Shown in pieces: positions 25,637 to 35,366 of a DNA stretch of 64,000 nucleotides. The notes beneath the pieces are model-generated. The model saw only the letters and a list, made by a program, of their open reading frames with translations. It did no database searches and was not told the DNA's origin. A program made the translations under genes and the position numbers. Location of the stretch: contig NZ_CP087184.1 of the NCBI RefSeq assembly GCF_024749045.1, positions 3,100,001-3,164,000 of the forward strand, read 5' to 3'. The stretch comes from Pseudomonas sp. B21-028. Lineage in GTDB: Bacteria > Pseudomonadota > Gammaproteobacteria > Pseudomonadales > Pseudomonadaceae. Numbering within the stretch: the stretch's first letter is position 1; every line of letters begins with the position of its first letter.

Positions 25637-26575
25637 TCAGTTCAACTGCTGGCGATAGGGCAGGTCCGGCCCGGTCTTGCCGCAGGTCAGCGCGGCTGCA
25701 CGCATGGCAAAGTCGAGCATGGCGCTGATCTGATCCCGGGTCAGCGTCAGCAGTCCCTCGACTGAATCCAATTGCTGTTCGATCAACCAGGTAATCAAGG
25801 CAGCCTGGAAGGTATCCCCTGCGCCTACGGTGTCGGCGATTTTCACCGAGCAGGCCGGCATCGACCATGTACCATGGCGACGGCTGAACACGGTTGCGCC
25901 CTGGCCACCGCGGGTCAGGAACACCAATTGGCAACGATGTTCCAGCCAGCCTTCGATCACCACCTGAGGATCCTGCCCGGGATAGAGCAGGCTCAAGTCT
26001 TCGTCGCTGACTTTGATCAGGTCGGCGTATTCCACCAGTGTTGCAATCCGTGAGCGCCACAGGTCGATGTCCGGCTGCGGGTTGAGTCGCACGTTCGGGT
26101 CCAGGCTGATGAGGCGCTTGCCGCTCTCGCGTTGCGCCAGCGCCAGCAGGGTGTCGCCAATCGGTTGCACCACCAGGCAGAACGAGCCGAAATGCAGGCC
26201 TCTCACTTCAGGGTCCAACTCGGGCAGGTGTTGCAGGCCCAGTTGCCGGTCCGCGCAGCCTTCGCCACGAAAACTGTAGTGGGGCGAGCCGTTTGCGCCC
26301 ACGGCGACCATCGCCAGGGTGGTCGGTGCGTCGAAATCCCGCAGGTATTTTGTGCTGACGCCTTCGTTGATCAGGACCTGCCGCAAGCGCCGGCCAAGGT
26401 AGTCGGTGGACAGGCCGGCAAACAGCGCCGATTCCACACCCAGGCGACGCAGCCCCAGCGCCACGTTGAACGGCGAACCGCCGGCGATGGCCTTGAAGTT
26501 GACCTGCGAGGCCGGGCCGCCGTCTTCGTTGTCACTGAAGAAATCAAACAGTGCTTCACCACACACCAGATACAT
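25637..26575 (-). CDS. mtlZ: Fructokinase of mannitol operon, PfkB family
   Basis: 312 aa. It begins MYLVCGEALFDFF and has PfkB signature 1 near 35 (GGSPFNVALGLRRLG) and signature 2 near 245 (DTVGAGDTFQAALITW) with the catalytic Asp. It phosphorylates fructose made from mannitol by MtlD. It is the last gene of mtlEFGKDYZ, 12 nt after mtlY. Confidence 0.92.
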   Translation of the reverse strand: MYLVCGEALFDFFSDNEDGGPASQVNFKAIAGGSPFNVALGLRRLGVESALFAGLSTDYLGRRLRQVLINEGVSTKYLRDFDAPTTLAMVAVGANGSPHYSFRGEGCADRQLGLQHLPELDPEVRGLHFGSFCLVVQPIGDTLLALAQRESGKRLISLDPNVRLNPQPDIDLWRSRIATLVEYADLIKVSDEDLSLLYPGQDPQVVIEGWLEHRCQLVFLTRGGQGATVFSRRHGTWSMPACSVKIADTVGAGDTFQAALITWLIEQQLDSVEGLLTLTRDQISAMLDFAMRAAALTCGKTGPDLPYRQQLN

Positions 26576-26587
26576 GGATGTCTGCTC

Positions 26588-28075
26588 TCAAAGGGTTGCG
26601 ACGTGTTGTCGATAAGTTTCATAGGCTTGTTGGGCGGCCGCGACATGTTCGGCGACCGGCCGGGTTTCGCTGGCCGGGTCGAGCTTGACGCAACGCTCGC
26701 AGAGTTCGGCCAGGCCTTGTTGCGATCCGGAATGACACCACGCTGCCTGGATCGCCGCGCCCAGGGCAGCCGCTTCGCTCTGTTCAGTACAGATGACGGT
26801 GGTATCCATGATGTCGGCAACGATCTGCCGCCATACCGGGCTCTTCGAGCCGCCGCCGATCAGGCGGATGCTCCGCGCCTCCAGCCCTGTGGCACGCAGC
26901 AGGTCCAGGCCATAGCGCAAGCCGAAGGTGGTGCCTTCGACCACGGCCCGGCATAGGTTGGCGCGGTTCAGGTTGGTGGTCGTCAGGCCCAGCAGGCTGG
27001 CGGTGGCATGGGGCAGGGCGGGGACCCGTTCACCGTTGAGGAACGGCAGCATGCAGACCCCTTCGGCGCCGATCGGGGCTTGGGCCACCAGGGTGTTGAA
27101 CGCCTCGATGTCCAGCTCGAACAACTCGCGTATGGCGCTGGTGGCGTTGGTCAGGTTCATGGTGCAGATCAGCGGCAGCCAGCCACCGCTGGATGAGCAG
27201 AAGGCCGCTACCGAGGCTTCGGGGCTGACCGCGGGCTCGCTGGCATAGGCATAGACTGTGCCGGAGGAACCGAGGCTCATGGTGATCACGCCGGGCTGGA
27301 TGTTGCCGGTGCCGATCGCGCCCATCATGTTGTCGCCACCGCCGCTTGCCACGACGGCATCAGGGTTGATGCCCAGGCGTGCGGCAATGGCCGGCAGGAT
27401 GCGCCCGACCGGTTGGTGGGCCTCGATCAGTTCCGGCAGCGCCGCTTGCAACCGGCCGCTGGGGTCGATGTGCTGTAGCAGCTGCAGGTCCCATTGACGG
27501 GTGCGCACGTTGAAATAGCCGGTGCCCGAGGCATCGCCGTATTCGCTGCAATGACGGCCGGTGAGCCAGTGGTTCAGGAAGTCGTGGGGCAACAGGATGT
27601 GCGCGATACGAGCAAAAACCTGCGGATGGTGTTCCCGGGTCCACAACAGCTTGGAGACTGTGTAGCCGGGGGCGATGACCACACCGAGACGCTCCAGGGC
27701 GCCGCTTTCGCCGCCCAGGTGCATCAGCAGTTGATCGTTTTGCGGGGCACTTTCGGTGTCGCACCAGAGCTTGGCCGGGCGCAGCACCTGATCCTGCTCA
27801 TCGAGCAACACCAGGCCATGTTGCTGGCCGGAGACGCCAATGCCGAGAATCGCCTGGCCATCGACACCGGCGTCTGCCAAGGCCTGGTGAGTGGCCTGGG
27901 TGAACGCATCGATCCATTGCCCGGTGTCTTGTTCACGCCGGCCATTGGCGCCGCTGATCATGGTGTGGGCAGCGGCGCCCTGGCCCAGGACCTGGCCGCT
28001 GTTCGCATCCAGGATCAAGGCCTTGGTGCCTTGGGTGCCGCAGTCGATGCCCAGGAACAACTGTTGATTTGCCAT
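26588..28075 (-). CDS. mtlY: Xylulokinase of mannitol/arabitol operon, FGGY family
   Basis: 495 aa. N-terminal ATP-binding LFLGIDCGTQGTKALILD and C-terminal IRLIGGGSKSPVWRQIVADI are typical FGGY motifs. It phosphorylates D-xylulose produced from D-arabitol, while MtlZ handles fructose. Position between mtlD and mtlZ is the standard Pseudomonas order. Confidence 0.93.
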   Translation of the reverse strand: MANQQLFLGIDCGTQGTKALILDANSGQVLGQGAAAHTMISGANGRREQDTGQWIDAFTQATHQALADAGVDGQAILGIGVSGQQHGLVLLDEQDQVLRPAKLWCDTESAPQNDQLLMHLGGESGALERLGVVIAPGYTVSKLLWTREHHPQVFARIAHILLPHDFLNHWLTGRHCSEYGDASGTGYFNVRTRQWDLQLLQHIDPSGRLQAALPELIEAHQPVGRILPAIAARLGINPDAVVASGGGDNMMGAIGTGNIQPGVITMSLGSSGTVYAYASEPAVSPEASVAAFCSSSGGWLPLICTMNLTNATSAIRELFELDIEAFNTLVAQAPIGAEGVCMLPFLNGERVPALPHATASLLGLTTTNLNRANLCRAVVEGTTFGLRYGLDLLRATGLEARSIRLIGGGSKSPVWRQIVADIMDTTVICTEQSEAAALGAAIQAAWCHSGSQQGLAELCERCVKLDPASETRPVAEHVAAAQQAYETYRQHVATL

Positions 28076-28117
28076 AAAAATCCTCAGATCAATGAATGCT
28101 CGCCACAGGATGCGAAC

Positions 28118-29596
28118 CTAACCCTCCAGCACCCGCTCAAGTGTCCGGGTCACCCCATGTTCGCGCAAGCTGTTGCAGCACCATTCGAAGGCCGCGACGA
28201 ACTCCGCCGAGTTCGGGATTGCCGTGCCAAAAATCTCCTCGACCTCCAGCATCCGCTGGGTCACCAGCGCATCGTCGGCCACCAGTGCCTGGCAGAATCC
28301 CGCCCGTGGGTCCGGAATCGTGTAGCCCACGCCGTTTTCGTCGACCCCCTTGAGGTATACGGCCCAAGCCGCGACCACCAGCGCCGCGCGCCGGGTTTCG
28401 CCACCGTCGGCAATCAGGCGGTTGATGGTCGGCACGGTGAATTTGGGAAACTTCGACGAACCGTCCGAGCATACCCGTTCCAGCTGGTCGGCGATGGCCT
28501 GGTTGGAGAAGCGCTCCACCAGGGTGTCCTTGTAGCTGCCCAGATCGATGCCCGGCACGGGGGCCAGTTGCGGTGTCACATCCAGGTCCATATAGGCACG
28601 GATATAACGCACGAACAACGGGTCGTTCATGGTTTCATGGACGAAGCGATAGCCCTTGAGGAACCCCAGGTAGGTCAGGGCCAGATGGCTGCCGTTGAGC
28701 AGTTTGATCTTCATCTCTTCGTAGGGGGAAACGTCATCGGTGAACTGCACGCCGACCTTTTCCCAGGCCGGGCGCCCGTTGACGAACTTGTCTTCCAGTA
28801 CCCACTGCACGAACGGCTCACAGACCACCGGCCAGGCGTCGTCGATGCCGTGTTCGTCGTGCAGTTGCAGGCGATGGGCGACGCTGGTCATCGGGGTGAT
28901 GCGGTCGACCATGGCGTTGGGGAAGCTCACGTTGTGGTCGATCCACTGCGCCAGCTCGGCGTCGTGCCGCGTGGCGAAGGCCAGCAACGCCTTGCGGGTC
29001 ACCGCGCCGTTGTGGGGCAGGTTATCGCAGGACATCAGGGTAAACGCCGGCGTCCCGGCGGCGCGACGCTTGGCCAGGGCGGCGCAGAGGAAGCCGAATA
29101 CGGTGGTCGGAGCCTCCGGGTGGGCCAGGTCGTGCTGGATCTGCGGCAGGTGGGCCATGAATTCGCCGTTGCTGTCGTCGATGCAGTAGCCGCCCTCGGT
29201 AATCGTCAGTGAAACGATGCGGATCTGCGGATCCGCCAATTTGTCGATCAGCACCTGGGCGCCGTCTTCGGCCAGCAGCATGTCGTTGATGGCGCCAATC
29301 ACGCGGACTTCGGTGTCGTCGGTGTCACCCAGTTCATAAAGGGTGAACAGGTAATCCTGGCCGGCCAGGTCATCCCGGGCGCGGCGGTCTTCGGCCCGCA
29401 ACCCAACGCCGCAGATGGCCCAGTCCAGGTCCGCGCCGGTGTTCATCAGCGCATCGGTGTAGTACGCCTGATGAGCCCGGTGGAAGCCGCCGACGCCGAT
29501 GTGGGCGATGCCTTGGCGGATATCGCCCACAGGATAGGCGGGCAGGGCTACTTCCGGCTTGAGGTTATGCAGGTTTTGGCGGTTGAGTTTCATCAC
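28118..29596 (-). CDS. mtlD: Mannitol 2-dehydrogenase (polyol dehydrogenase)
   Basis: 492 aa long-chain secondary alcohol dehydrogenase. Rossmann segment IAHIGVGGFHRAHQAYYTD (about 30-48) and catalytic Lys region KIKLLNGSHLALTYLG (about 295-310) are visible. It oxidises mannitol to fructose, and also arabitol to xylulose, with NAD+. Length equals the characterised P. fluorescens enzyme. Confidence 0.95.
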   Translation of the reverse strand: MMKLNRQNLHNLKPEVALPAYPVGDIRQGIAHIGVGGFHRAHQAYYTDALMNTGADLDWAICGVGLRAEDRRARDDLAGQDYLFTLYELGDTDDTEVRVIGAINDMLLAEDGAQVLIDKLADPQIRIVSLTITEGGYCIDDSNGEFMAHLPQIQHDLAHPEAPTTVFGFLCAALAKRRAAGTPAFTLMSCDNLPHNGAVTRKALLAFATRHDAELAQWIDHNVSFPNAMVDRITPMTSVAHRLQLHDEHGIDDAWPVVCEPFVQWVLEDKFVNGRPAWEKVGVQFTDDVSPYEEMKIKLLNGSHLALTYLGFLKGYRFVHETMNDPLFVRYIRAYMDLDVTPQLAPVPGIDLGSYKDTLVERFSNQAIADQLERVCSDGSSKFPKFTVPTINRLIADGGETRRAALVVAAWAVYLKGVDENGVGYTIPDPRAGFCQALVADDALVTQRMLEVEEIFGTAIPNSAEFVAAFEWCCNSLREHGVTRTLERVLEG

Positions 29597-29608
29597 AAGT
29601 CTCGGTAG

Positions 29609-30712
29609 TCAGGCGGCGGCGCGCAGCGCACGGGTGACCGCTACGCCATCGGCATCGAACAAATGGCAGTGTTGGGCGTCCAGGTGCAGGTTCAACTGCT
29701 CGCCGAAACGGCTCGCCAGGTCGCCGCGAACCCGCATGGTCAAGGCCTCCCCGGACGTGGTGTTGACGTGACAGAACGTGTCGCTGCCCAGTCGCTCACT
29801 CACGTCGGCGGTCACTTGCAACGTACACTCGCCGGGTTGCGCCAGGTTCAGGTGCTCCGGACGGATGCCCAGGGTGACCGGGCTGCCGACACTGAGGCTG
29901 GCGCCGTTGACCGGCAACTGGATGCGTGTACCCGCGTCCAACTGAACTTCGCAGCCCTGGCTGTTGAGTGCGCTGACCTTGCCCTTGAGGAAGCCCATTT
30001 TCGGCGTGCCGAGGAACCCGGCGACAAATAGGTTGGCCGGCTGGTGATACAGCTCCAGGGGCGAGCCGACCTGTTCGATGCGCCCGCCGTTGAGCACCAC
30101 CACCTTGTCGGCCAGGGTCATGGCTTCGACCTGATCGTGGGTCACGTAGATCATGGTCGCCTGCAGTTCCTTGTGCAGCCGCGCCAGTTCCAGGCGCATC
30201 TGCACCCGCAGGGCGGCGTCGAGGTTGGACAGTGGTTCGTCGAACAGGAAGATTTTCGGATTGCGCACGATAGCCCGGCCGATTGCAACCCGCTGGCGCT
30301 GGCCGCCGGACAGTTGTTTGGGCTTGCGTTCGAGCATCGGTCCCAACTCAAGGATGCGCGCGGCTTCGTTGACCTTCTTCTCGACGTCGGCCTTGGGCAC
30401 GCCCGCCAGGTCCAGGGCGAAGGACATGTTCTTGCGCACGCTCATGTGGGGGTACAAGGCGTAAGTCTGGAACACCATCGCCAGGTCGCGCTTGGCCGGG
30501 CTGACTTCGGTGATGTCACGCCCGTCCAGCTCAATGGTGCCGTCGCTGACTTCTTCCAGACCGGCGATCAGCCGCAGCAGGGTGGATTTGCCGCAGCCCG
30601 ATGGGCCGACGAAGACCACGAACTCGCGGTCGTTCACCTCAAGGTCAATGCCCTTGATGATGGAAAAGCCTTCGAAGCCTTTTTGCAGATTCTTGATTTT
30701 CAGGTTGGCCAT
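29609..30712 (-). CDS. mtlK: Polyol ABC transporter ATPase (MalK/MsmK type)
   Basis: 367 aa. Walker [10 protein letters not shown], signature [14 protein letters not shown], Walker [13 protein letters not shown], and a C-terminal TOBE/MOP regulatory region (about 240-360). It energises the MtlEFG mannitol/glucitol/arabitol importer at the cytoplasmic face. It lies 12 nt upstream of mtlD. Confidence 0.94.
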   Translation of the reverse strand: MANLKIKNLQKGFEGFSIIKGIDLEVNDREFVVFVGPSGCGKSTLLRLIAGLEEVSDGTIELDGRDITEVSPAKRDLAMVFQTYALYPHMSVRKNMSFALDLAGVPKADVEKKVNEAARILELGPMLERKPKQLSGGQRQRVAIGRAIVRNPKIFLFDEPLSNLDAALRVQMRLELARLHKELQATMIYVTHDQVEAMTLADKVVVLNGGRIEQVGSPLELYHQPANLFVAGFLGTPKMGFLKGKVSALNSQGCEVQLDAGTRIQLPVNGASLSVGSPVTLGIRPEHLNLAQPGECTLQVTADVSERLGSDTFCHVNTTSGEALTMRVRGDLASRFGEQLNLHLDAQHCHLFDADGVAVTRALRAAA

Positions 30713-30751
30713 GATGATGGGCCTCCACGTCTGATTAGGGTGTTGGGCGCG

Positions 30752-31582
<831 letters not shown>

Positions 31583-31592
31583 GGCGGCGGCC

Positions 31593-32525
31593 TCAGTTCT
31601 TGTCAGTGAGGTTTTTGCCGATCATCCGCACCAGGAGGATGGCGGCGATGTTGGCAATCACTACGGCTATCAGACCACCGGCCGAAGCCATGCCGACGTC
31701 GAACTGCACCAGCGCCTGGTTGTAGATCAGGTAGGCGAGGTTGGTCGAGGCGTAGCCGGGGCCGCCGTTGGTGGTGGTGAAGATTTCGGCGAACACCGAC
31801 AACAGAAAAATGGTTTCGATCATCACAACGACGGCAATCGGGCGGGCCAGGTGTGGCAGGGTCAGGTGCCAGAAAATCGCGATCGGACCGGCGCCGTCCA
31901 GGCGGGCGGCTTCCTTCTGCTCCTGGTCGAGGGACTGCATGGCTGTCATCAGGATCAGGATCGCGAAGGGCAGCCACTGCCAGCTGACAATGATGATGAT
32001 CGACAACAGCGGGTAATGGGCCAGCCAGTCCACCGGCTGTGCGCCGAACAGTTTCCAGACTGAGGCGAGGATCCCCGAGACCGGGTGGAAAATCAGGTTC
32101 TTCCAGATCAGCGCGCCTACGGTGGGCATGATGAAAAACGGTGATATCAGCAGGACCCGGACGATGCCGCGGCCAAAGAACTCGCTGGCCTCCAGCAGTG
32201 CGCTGATCAATACCCCGAACACGATACTGATCAGCAGCACGCTGCCTACCAGCAATAAAGTATTGGTGGCACCGGGCATGAAACCCGAGTCGGTGAGGAA
32301 GTAGGTGAAATTCTCCAGCCCGACGAACTCGTTTTCACCGGGGTAGAGCAGGTTGTAGCGGATCATCGAAAAGTAGACGGTCATGCCCAGGGGCACGATC
32401 ATCCACAGCAGCAACAAGGCTACCGATGGACTGACCAGGAACCAGCCGGGGTTCGCCAGGCGGGTCTTGCGCGTCGGTACTGCAAGCTCGAGAGGCGCTT
32501 TGGCAGTTGTCGTTGAAGTATTCAT
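31593..32525 (-). CDS. mtlF: Polyol ABC transporter permease
   Basis: 310 aa MalF-type permease with about six transmembrane segments and an EAA loop EAARLDGAGPIAIFWHLTLP (about 217-236). It ends 10 nt before mtlG. It is separated from the binding protein gene by 177 bp containing an inverted REP pair. Confidence 0.93.
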   Translation of the reverse strand: MNTSTTTAKAPLELAVPTRKTRLANPGWFLVSPSVALLLLWMIVPLGMTVYFSMIRYNLLYPGENEFVGLENFTYFLTDSGFMPGATNTLLLVGSVLLISIVFGVLISALLEASEFFGRGIVRVLLISPFFIMPTVGALIWKNLIFHPVSGILASVWKLFGAQPVDWLAHYPLLSIIIIVSWQWLPFAILILMTAMQSLDQEQKEAARLDGAGPIAIFWHLTLPHLARPIAVVVMIETIFLLSVFAEIFTTTNGGPGYASTNLAYLIYNQALVQFDVGMASAGGLIAVVIANIAAILLVRMIGKNLTDKN

Positions 32526-32581
32526 GGCATTGAACCGTTTTGTGCAGGCCTATGAAGAACCCAGATGTGGGAGCAGCTCCT

Positions 32582-32672
32582 CGTGGGAGCGAGCCTGCTC
32601 GCGATAGCGTCCTGACAGTCGACATCGAGATGGCTGTCACACCGTCATCGCGAGCAGGCTCGCTCCCACACT
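32582..32672. repeat. Inverted REP pair between mtlE and mtlF
   Basis: REP cores at 32582-32607 and 32646-32671. The location inside an ABC operon, after the binding-protein gene, parallels the REP between malE and malF in E. coli, where it protects the upstream mRNA and raises binding-protein yield. Confidence 0.9.
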
Positions 32673-32702
32673 GGATCTCCTACAGAAATGGAAGCGGCGC
32701 GG

Positions 32703-34013
32703 TTACTTGGGATACCCGGCGCGCTTCATCTCGCGCTCGGTGGTGGACTGCGCGGCGGTCAACGCCTGGTCCACGCTCTGCTGACCGGTCAGCGCGCCCG
32801 AGAAGAACTTGCCCACCTGGGTGCCGATGGCCTGGAACTCGGGAATGGTCACCAACTGGATACCGATATAAGGCACCGGCTTGAGGGTTGGTGCTTTCGG
32901 GTCGGCGACTTTCAGCGACTCCAGCGTGACCTTGGCGAACGGCGCGGCTTTCATGTACTCGTCGCTGTAGGTCGAGGTGCGGGTGCCCGGCGGTACGTTG
33001 GCGATGCCATCGGTCTTGGCGACCAGTTGGCTGTACTCCTTGGAAGTCGCCCAACTGGCAAAGACCTTGGCGGCATCCTTGGCCTTGGAGCTGGTCGGGA
33101 TTGCCAGTGACCAGGAGTACAGCCAGGAGGTGCCCTTATCGGTTTTTTCGTGGGGCGCGAAGGTGAAGCCGACGTGATCGGACACCTTGCTCTGGGTCTT
33201 GTCAGTCACGAACGAGCCGGCAACGCTGGCATCGACCCAAATCGCGCATTTGCCGCTGTTGAACAGGGCCAGGTTCTCGTTGAAACCGTTGCTCGACGCA
33301 CCTGGCGGGCCGGACTTCTTCATGTTGTCGACGTAGAAGGTCAGCGCGTCTTTCCACTCGGGACCATTGAATTGCGGCTGCCACTTCTCATCGAACCAGC
33401 GCGCCCCGTAGCCGTTGGCCAGGGTGGTAATCAGCGCCATGTTCTCACCCCAACCGGCCTTGCCCCGCAGGCACAGGCCATATTGTTCCTTGCTCTTGTC
33501 GGTGAGTTTTTCCGCAAACTCACCGATCTGGGTCCAGGTCGGGTGTTCGGGCATGGTCAGCCCGGCATCCTTGAACAAGTCGGTGCGGTAGTAAGTGATC
33601 GAGCTCTCGGCATAGAACGGCAGGGCATACAGCGAGCCCTTGACGGACAAGCCGTCACGCACGGAAGGGAAGACGTCCTCCAGGTCGTAGGAGGCCGGCA
33701 GGTCCTTCATCGGTTCCAGCCAACCCTTGGCACCCCAGAGTGCAGCTTCGTACATGCCGATGGTCAGCACATCGAACTGTCCGCCCTGGGTGGCGATGTC
33801 GGTGGTCAGGCGTTGGCGCAGGACGTTCTCTTCGAGCACCACCCAATTCAGCTTGATGTCCGGATGCTCCGACTCGAAGGTTTTCGAGAGCTTCTGCATG
33901 CGGATCATGTCGCTGTTGTTGACAGTGGCAATGGTGAGGGTCTGTGCGCCGAAACTGACGCTGCTGAGGGTCATGCAGGTGGAGACAAGCAGAGCTTTTA
34001 CCGAAGGTTTCAT
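32703..34013 (-). CDS. mtlE: Polyol-binding periplasmic protein
   Basis: 436 aa family 1 extracellular solute-binding protein. The signal peptide MKPSVKALLVSTCMTLSSVS ends near FGA-QTL. Typical cluster segments include NWVVLEENVLRQRLTTDIAT, GWLEPMKDLPASYDLEDVFP and PGTRTSTYSDEYM. It captures mannitol, glucitol or arabitol for MtlFGK. It is the first gene of the operon, activated by MtlR encoded upstream. Confidence 0.94.
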   Translation of the reverse strand: MKPSVKALLVSTCMTLSSVSFGAQTLTIATVNNSDMIRMQKLSKTFESEHPDIKLNWVVLEENVLRQRLTTDIATQGGQFDVLTIGMYEAALWGAKGWLEPMKDLPASYDLEDVFPSVRDGLSVKGSLYALPFYAESSITYYRTDLFKDAGLTMPEHPTWTQIGEFAEKLTDKSKEQYGLCLRGKAGWGENMALITTLANGYGARWFDEKWQPQFNGPEWKDALTFYVDNMKKSGPPGASSNGFNENLALFNSGKCAIWVDASVAGSFVTDKTQSKVSDHVGFTFAPHEKTDKGTSWLYSWSLAIPTSSKAKDAAKVFASWATSKEYSQLVAKTDGIANVPPGTRTSTYSDEYMKAAPFAKVTLESLKVADPKAPTLKPVPYIGIQLVTIPEFQAIGTQVGKFFSGALTGQQSVDQALTAAQSTTEREMKRAGYPK

Positions 34014-34190
34014 CGCGCACTCCTTTTCCGTGCCGGAAGGCGGCGGAAGGACAGTTATTGTTTTTTGTCTTCCGGATGAAGGGAAGAATGTGCGCTGATT
34101 ACAGCCTTCTATGGACGGCGTGACAAATCATCCGTCGCACTGGTGCTGATACTTTTTTGCACTGAGCCGGAGCATTGGTTAAAGGATTAA

Positions 34191-34335
34191 CCTGTGGCGA
34201 GGGGATTTAGCGAATCGTCGCACCGCCCGCTGGGCTGCGAAGCGGCCCCAATATCTCTGCCACCGCGGTGTATCAATTAGAACGCAAGGGGCCGCTTCGC
34301 GACCTAGCGGGGGATAAATCCCCTCGCCACAGGGG
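34191..34335. repeat. Long inverted repeat of a second repeat family
   Basis: CTGTGGCGAGGGGATTTA (about 34192-34209) is inverted as TAAATCCCCTCGCCACAG (about 34315-34332). Inner arms GGGCTGCGAAGCGGCCCC and GGGGCCGCTTCGC also pair. This family (GTGGCGAGGGGATTTATC) differs from the GTGGGAGCGAGC REP. It lies in the 331-bp mtlE-mtlR gap, together with the mtl operon promoter near 34014-34140. Confidence 0.85.
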
Positions 34336-34344
34336 AGTAAAGCC

Positions 34345-35250
34345 TCAGCCCTGATTCTGCTCGGTCAACCGCTGCACCGCGAGCCGCCGGTAATGGGAAG
34401 GGGTCATGCCCTTGAGTTGCTGGAAGCGCCGGTTGAAGTTCGAGATGTTGTTGAAGCCCGACTCGAAACACACGTCCGTGACGGGTTTGTCACCGTCAGC
34501 CAGCAGTTCGCAGGATTTGCTGATGCGCAGGCGGTTGACGAATTCGATGAAGCAGCGACCGGTGGCCTGTTTGAATACCCGGCTGAAGTAGGTGGGTTTC
34601 ATGCCCAGGTGTTCGGCGACTTCCTCCAGGGACAGCTCCCGGGCGTAATGGGCAAAAATGTAGTCCACGGCCCGGTTGGTACGGTCGATGCTGTGCTCAT
34701 CGGTCATCTGTGAAGACGCACCGCCGGAGAGCACTTGATAGTCATCCGTGGTCGCGAGCAGCTCCATCAGGATGAAAAAGTATCCCAGGCGGCTCATGCC
34801 CTGGGAGTCGGCAATACGCTGCATCAGGATCATCGCCTGGCGGATGGTGCGCTTGCAGCGGAACTCGATGCCGTAGCGGGCCCGTTCGAGCAGCGGCGCG
34901 ATGGTCTTGAGCTCGGCAAATACCTGATGCCCGCTTTCGAACAACTCGTCGGTGAAATTCACCAACATGTCGCGCTTGGGTACCACCTCGTCCTCGGCCA
35001 CCTGGCTGATCCAGTTGTGGGGCAGGTTGGGGCCGGTGAGAAACAGGGTCTGGGGGTAGAAGTTGCCGATGTAGTCGCCAATGAACACCTTGCCGGAACT
35101 GGCGACGATCAGGTGCAGCTCGTATTCCTTATGGAAATGCCAGCGCACCAACGGGCAGGGAAAGCCGTGCTGGCGATAGATAATGGACCGTCCGTCATGG
35201 TCATCCATCAACTCGTAGGAAGGGTCGGTGACTCGCGCTGTTCGGGTCAT
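34345..35250 (-). CDS. mtlR: AraC-family activator of mannitol operon
   Basis: 301 aa. An N-terminal cupin-like sensor (CPLVRWHFHKEYELHLIVAS, about 32-51) precedes a C-terminal AraC double helix-turn-helix (LSLEEVAEHLGMKPTYFSRV and KPVTDVCFESGFNNISNFNR). Upstream of and co-oriented with mtlE, as in P. fluorescens, where MtlR activates mtlEFGKDYZ with mannitol, sorbitol or arabitol. Confidence 0.93.
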   Translation of the reverse strand: MTRTARVTDPSYELMDDHDGRSIIYRQHGFPCPLVRWHFHKEYELHLIVASSGKVFIGDYIGNFYPQTLFLTGPNLPHNWISQVAEDEVVPKRDMLVNFTDELFESGHQVFAELKTIAPLLERARYGIEFRCKRTIRQAMILMQRIADSQGMSRLGYFFILMELLATTDDYQVLSGGASSQMTDEHSIDRTNRAVDYIFAHYARELSLEEVAEHLGMKPTYFSRVFKQATGRCFIEFVNRLRISKSCELLADGDKPVTDVCFESGFNNISNFNRRFQQLKGMTPSHYRRLAVQRLTEQNQG

Positions 35251-35366
35251 GGGCCTGCACTTTTATTGTTATCGCCGCTGGATAATGCCCCCTTCGCCGG
35301 GCAGGTGCCAACCCCGAATATTCTTCCGATGATCGCTTGGCGCCATGCCGTCAGTGTTGCTGGCAC

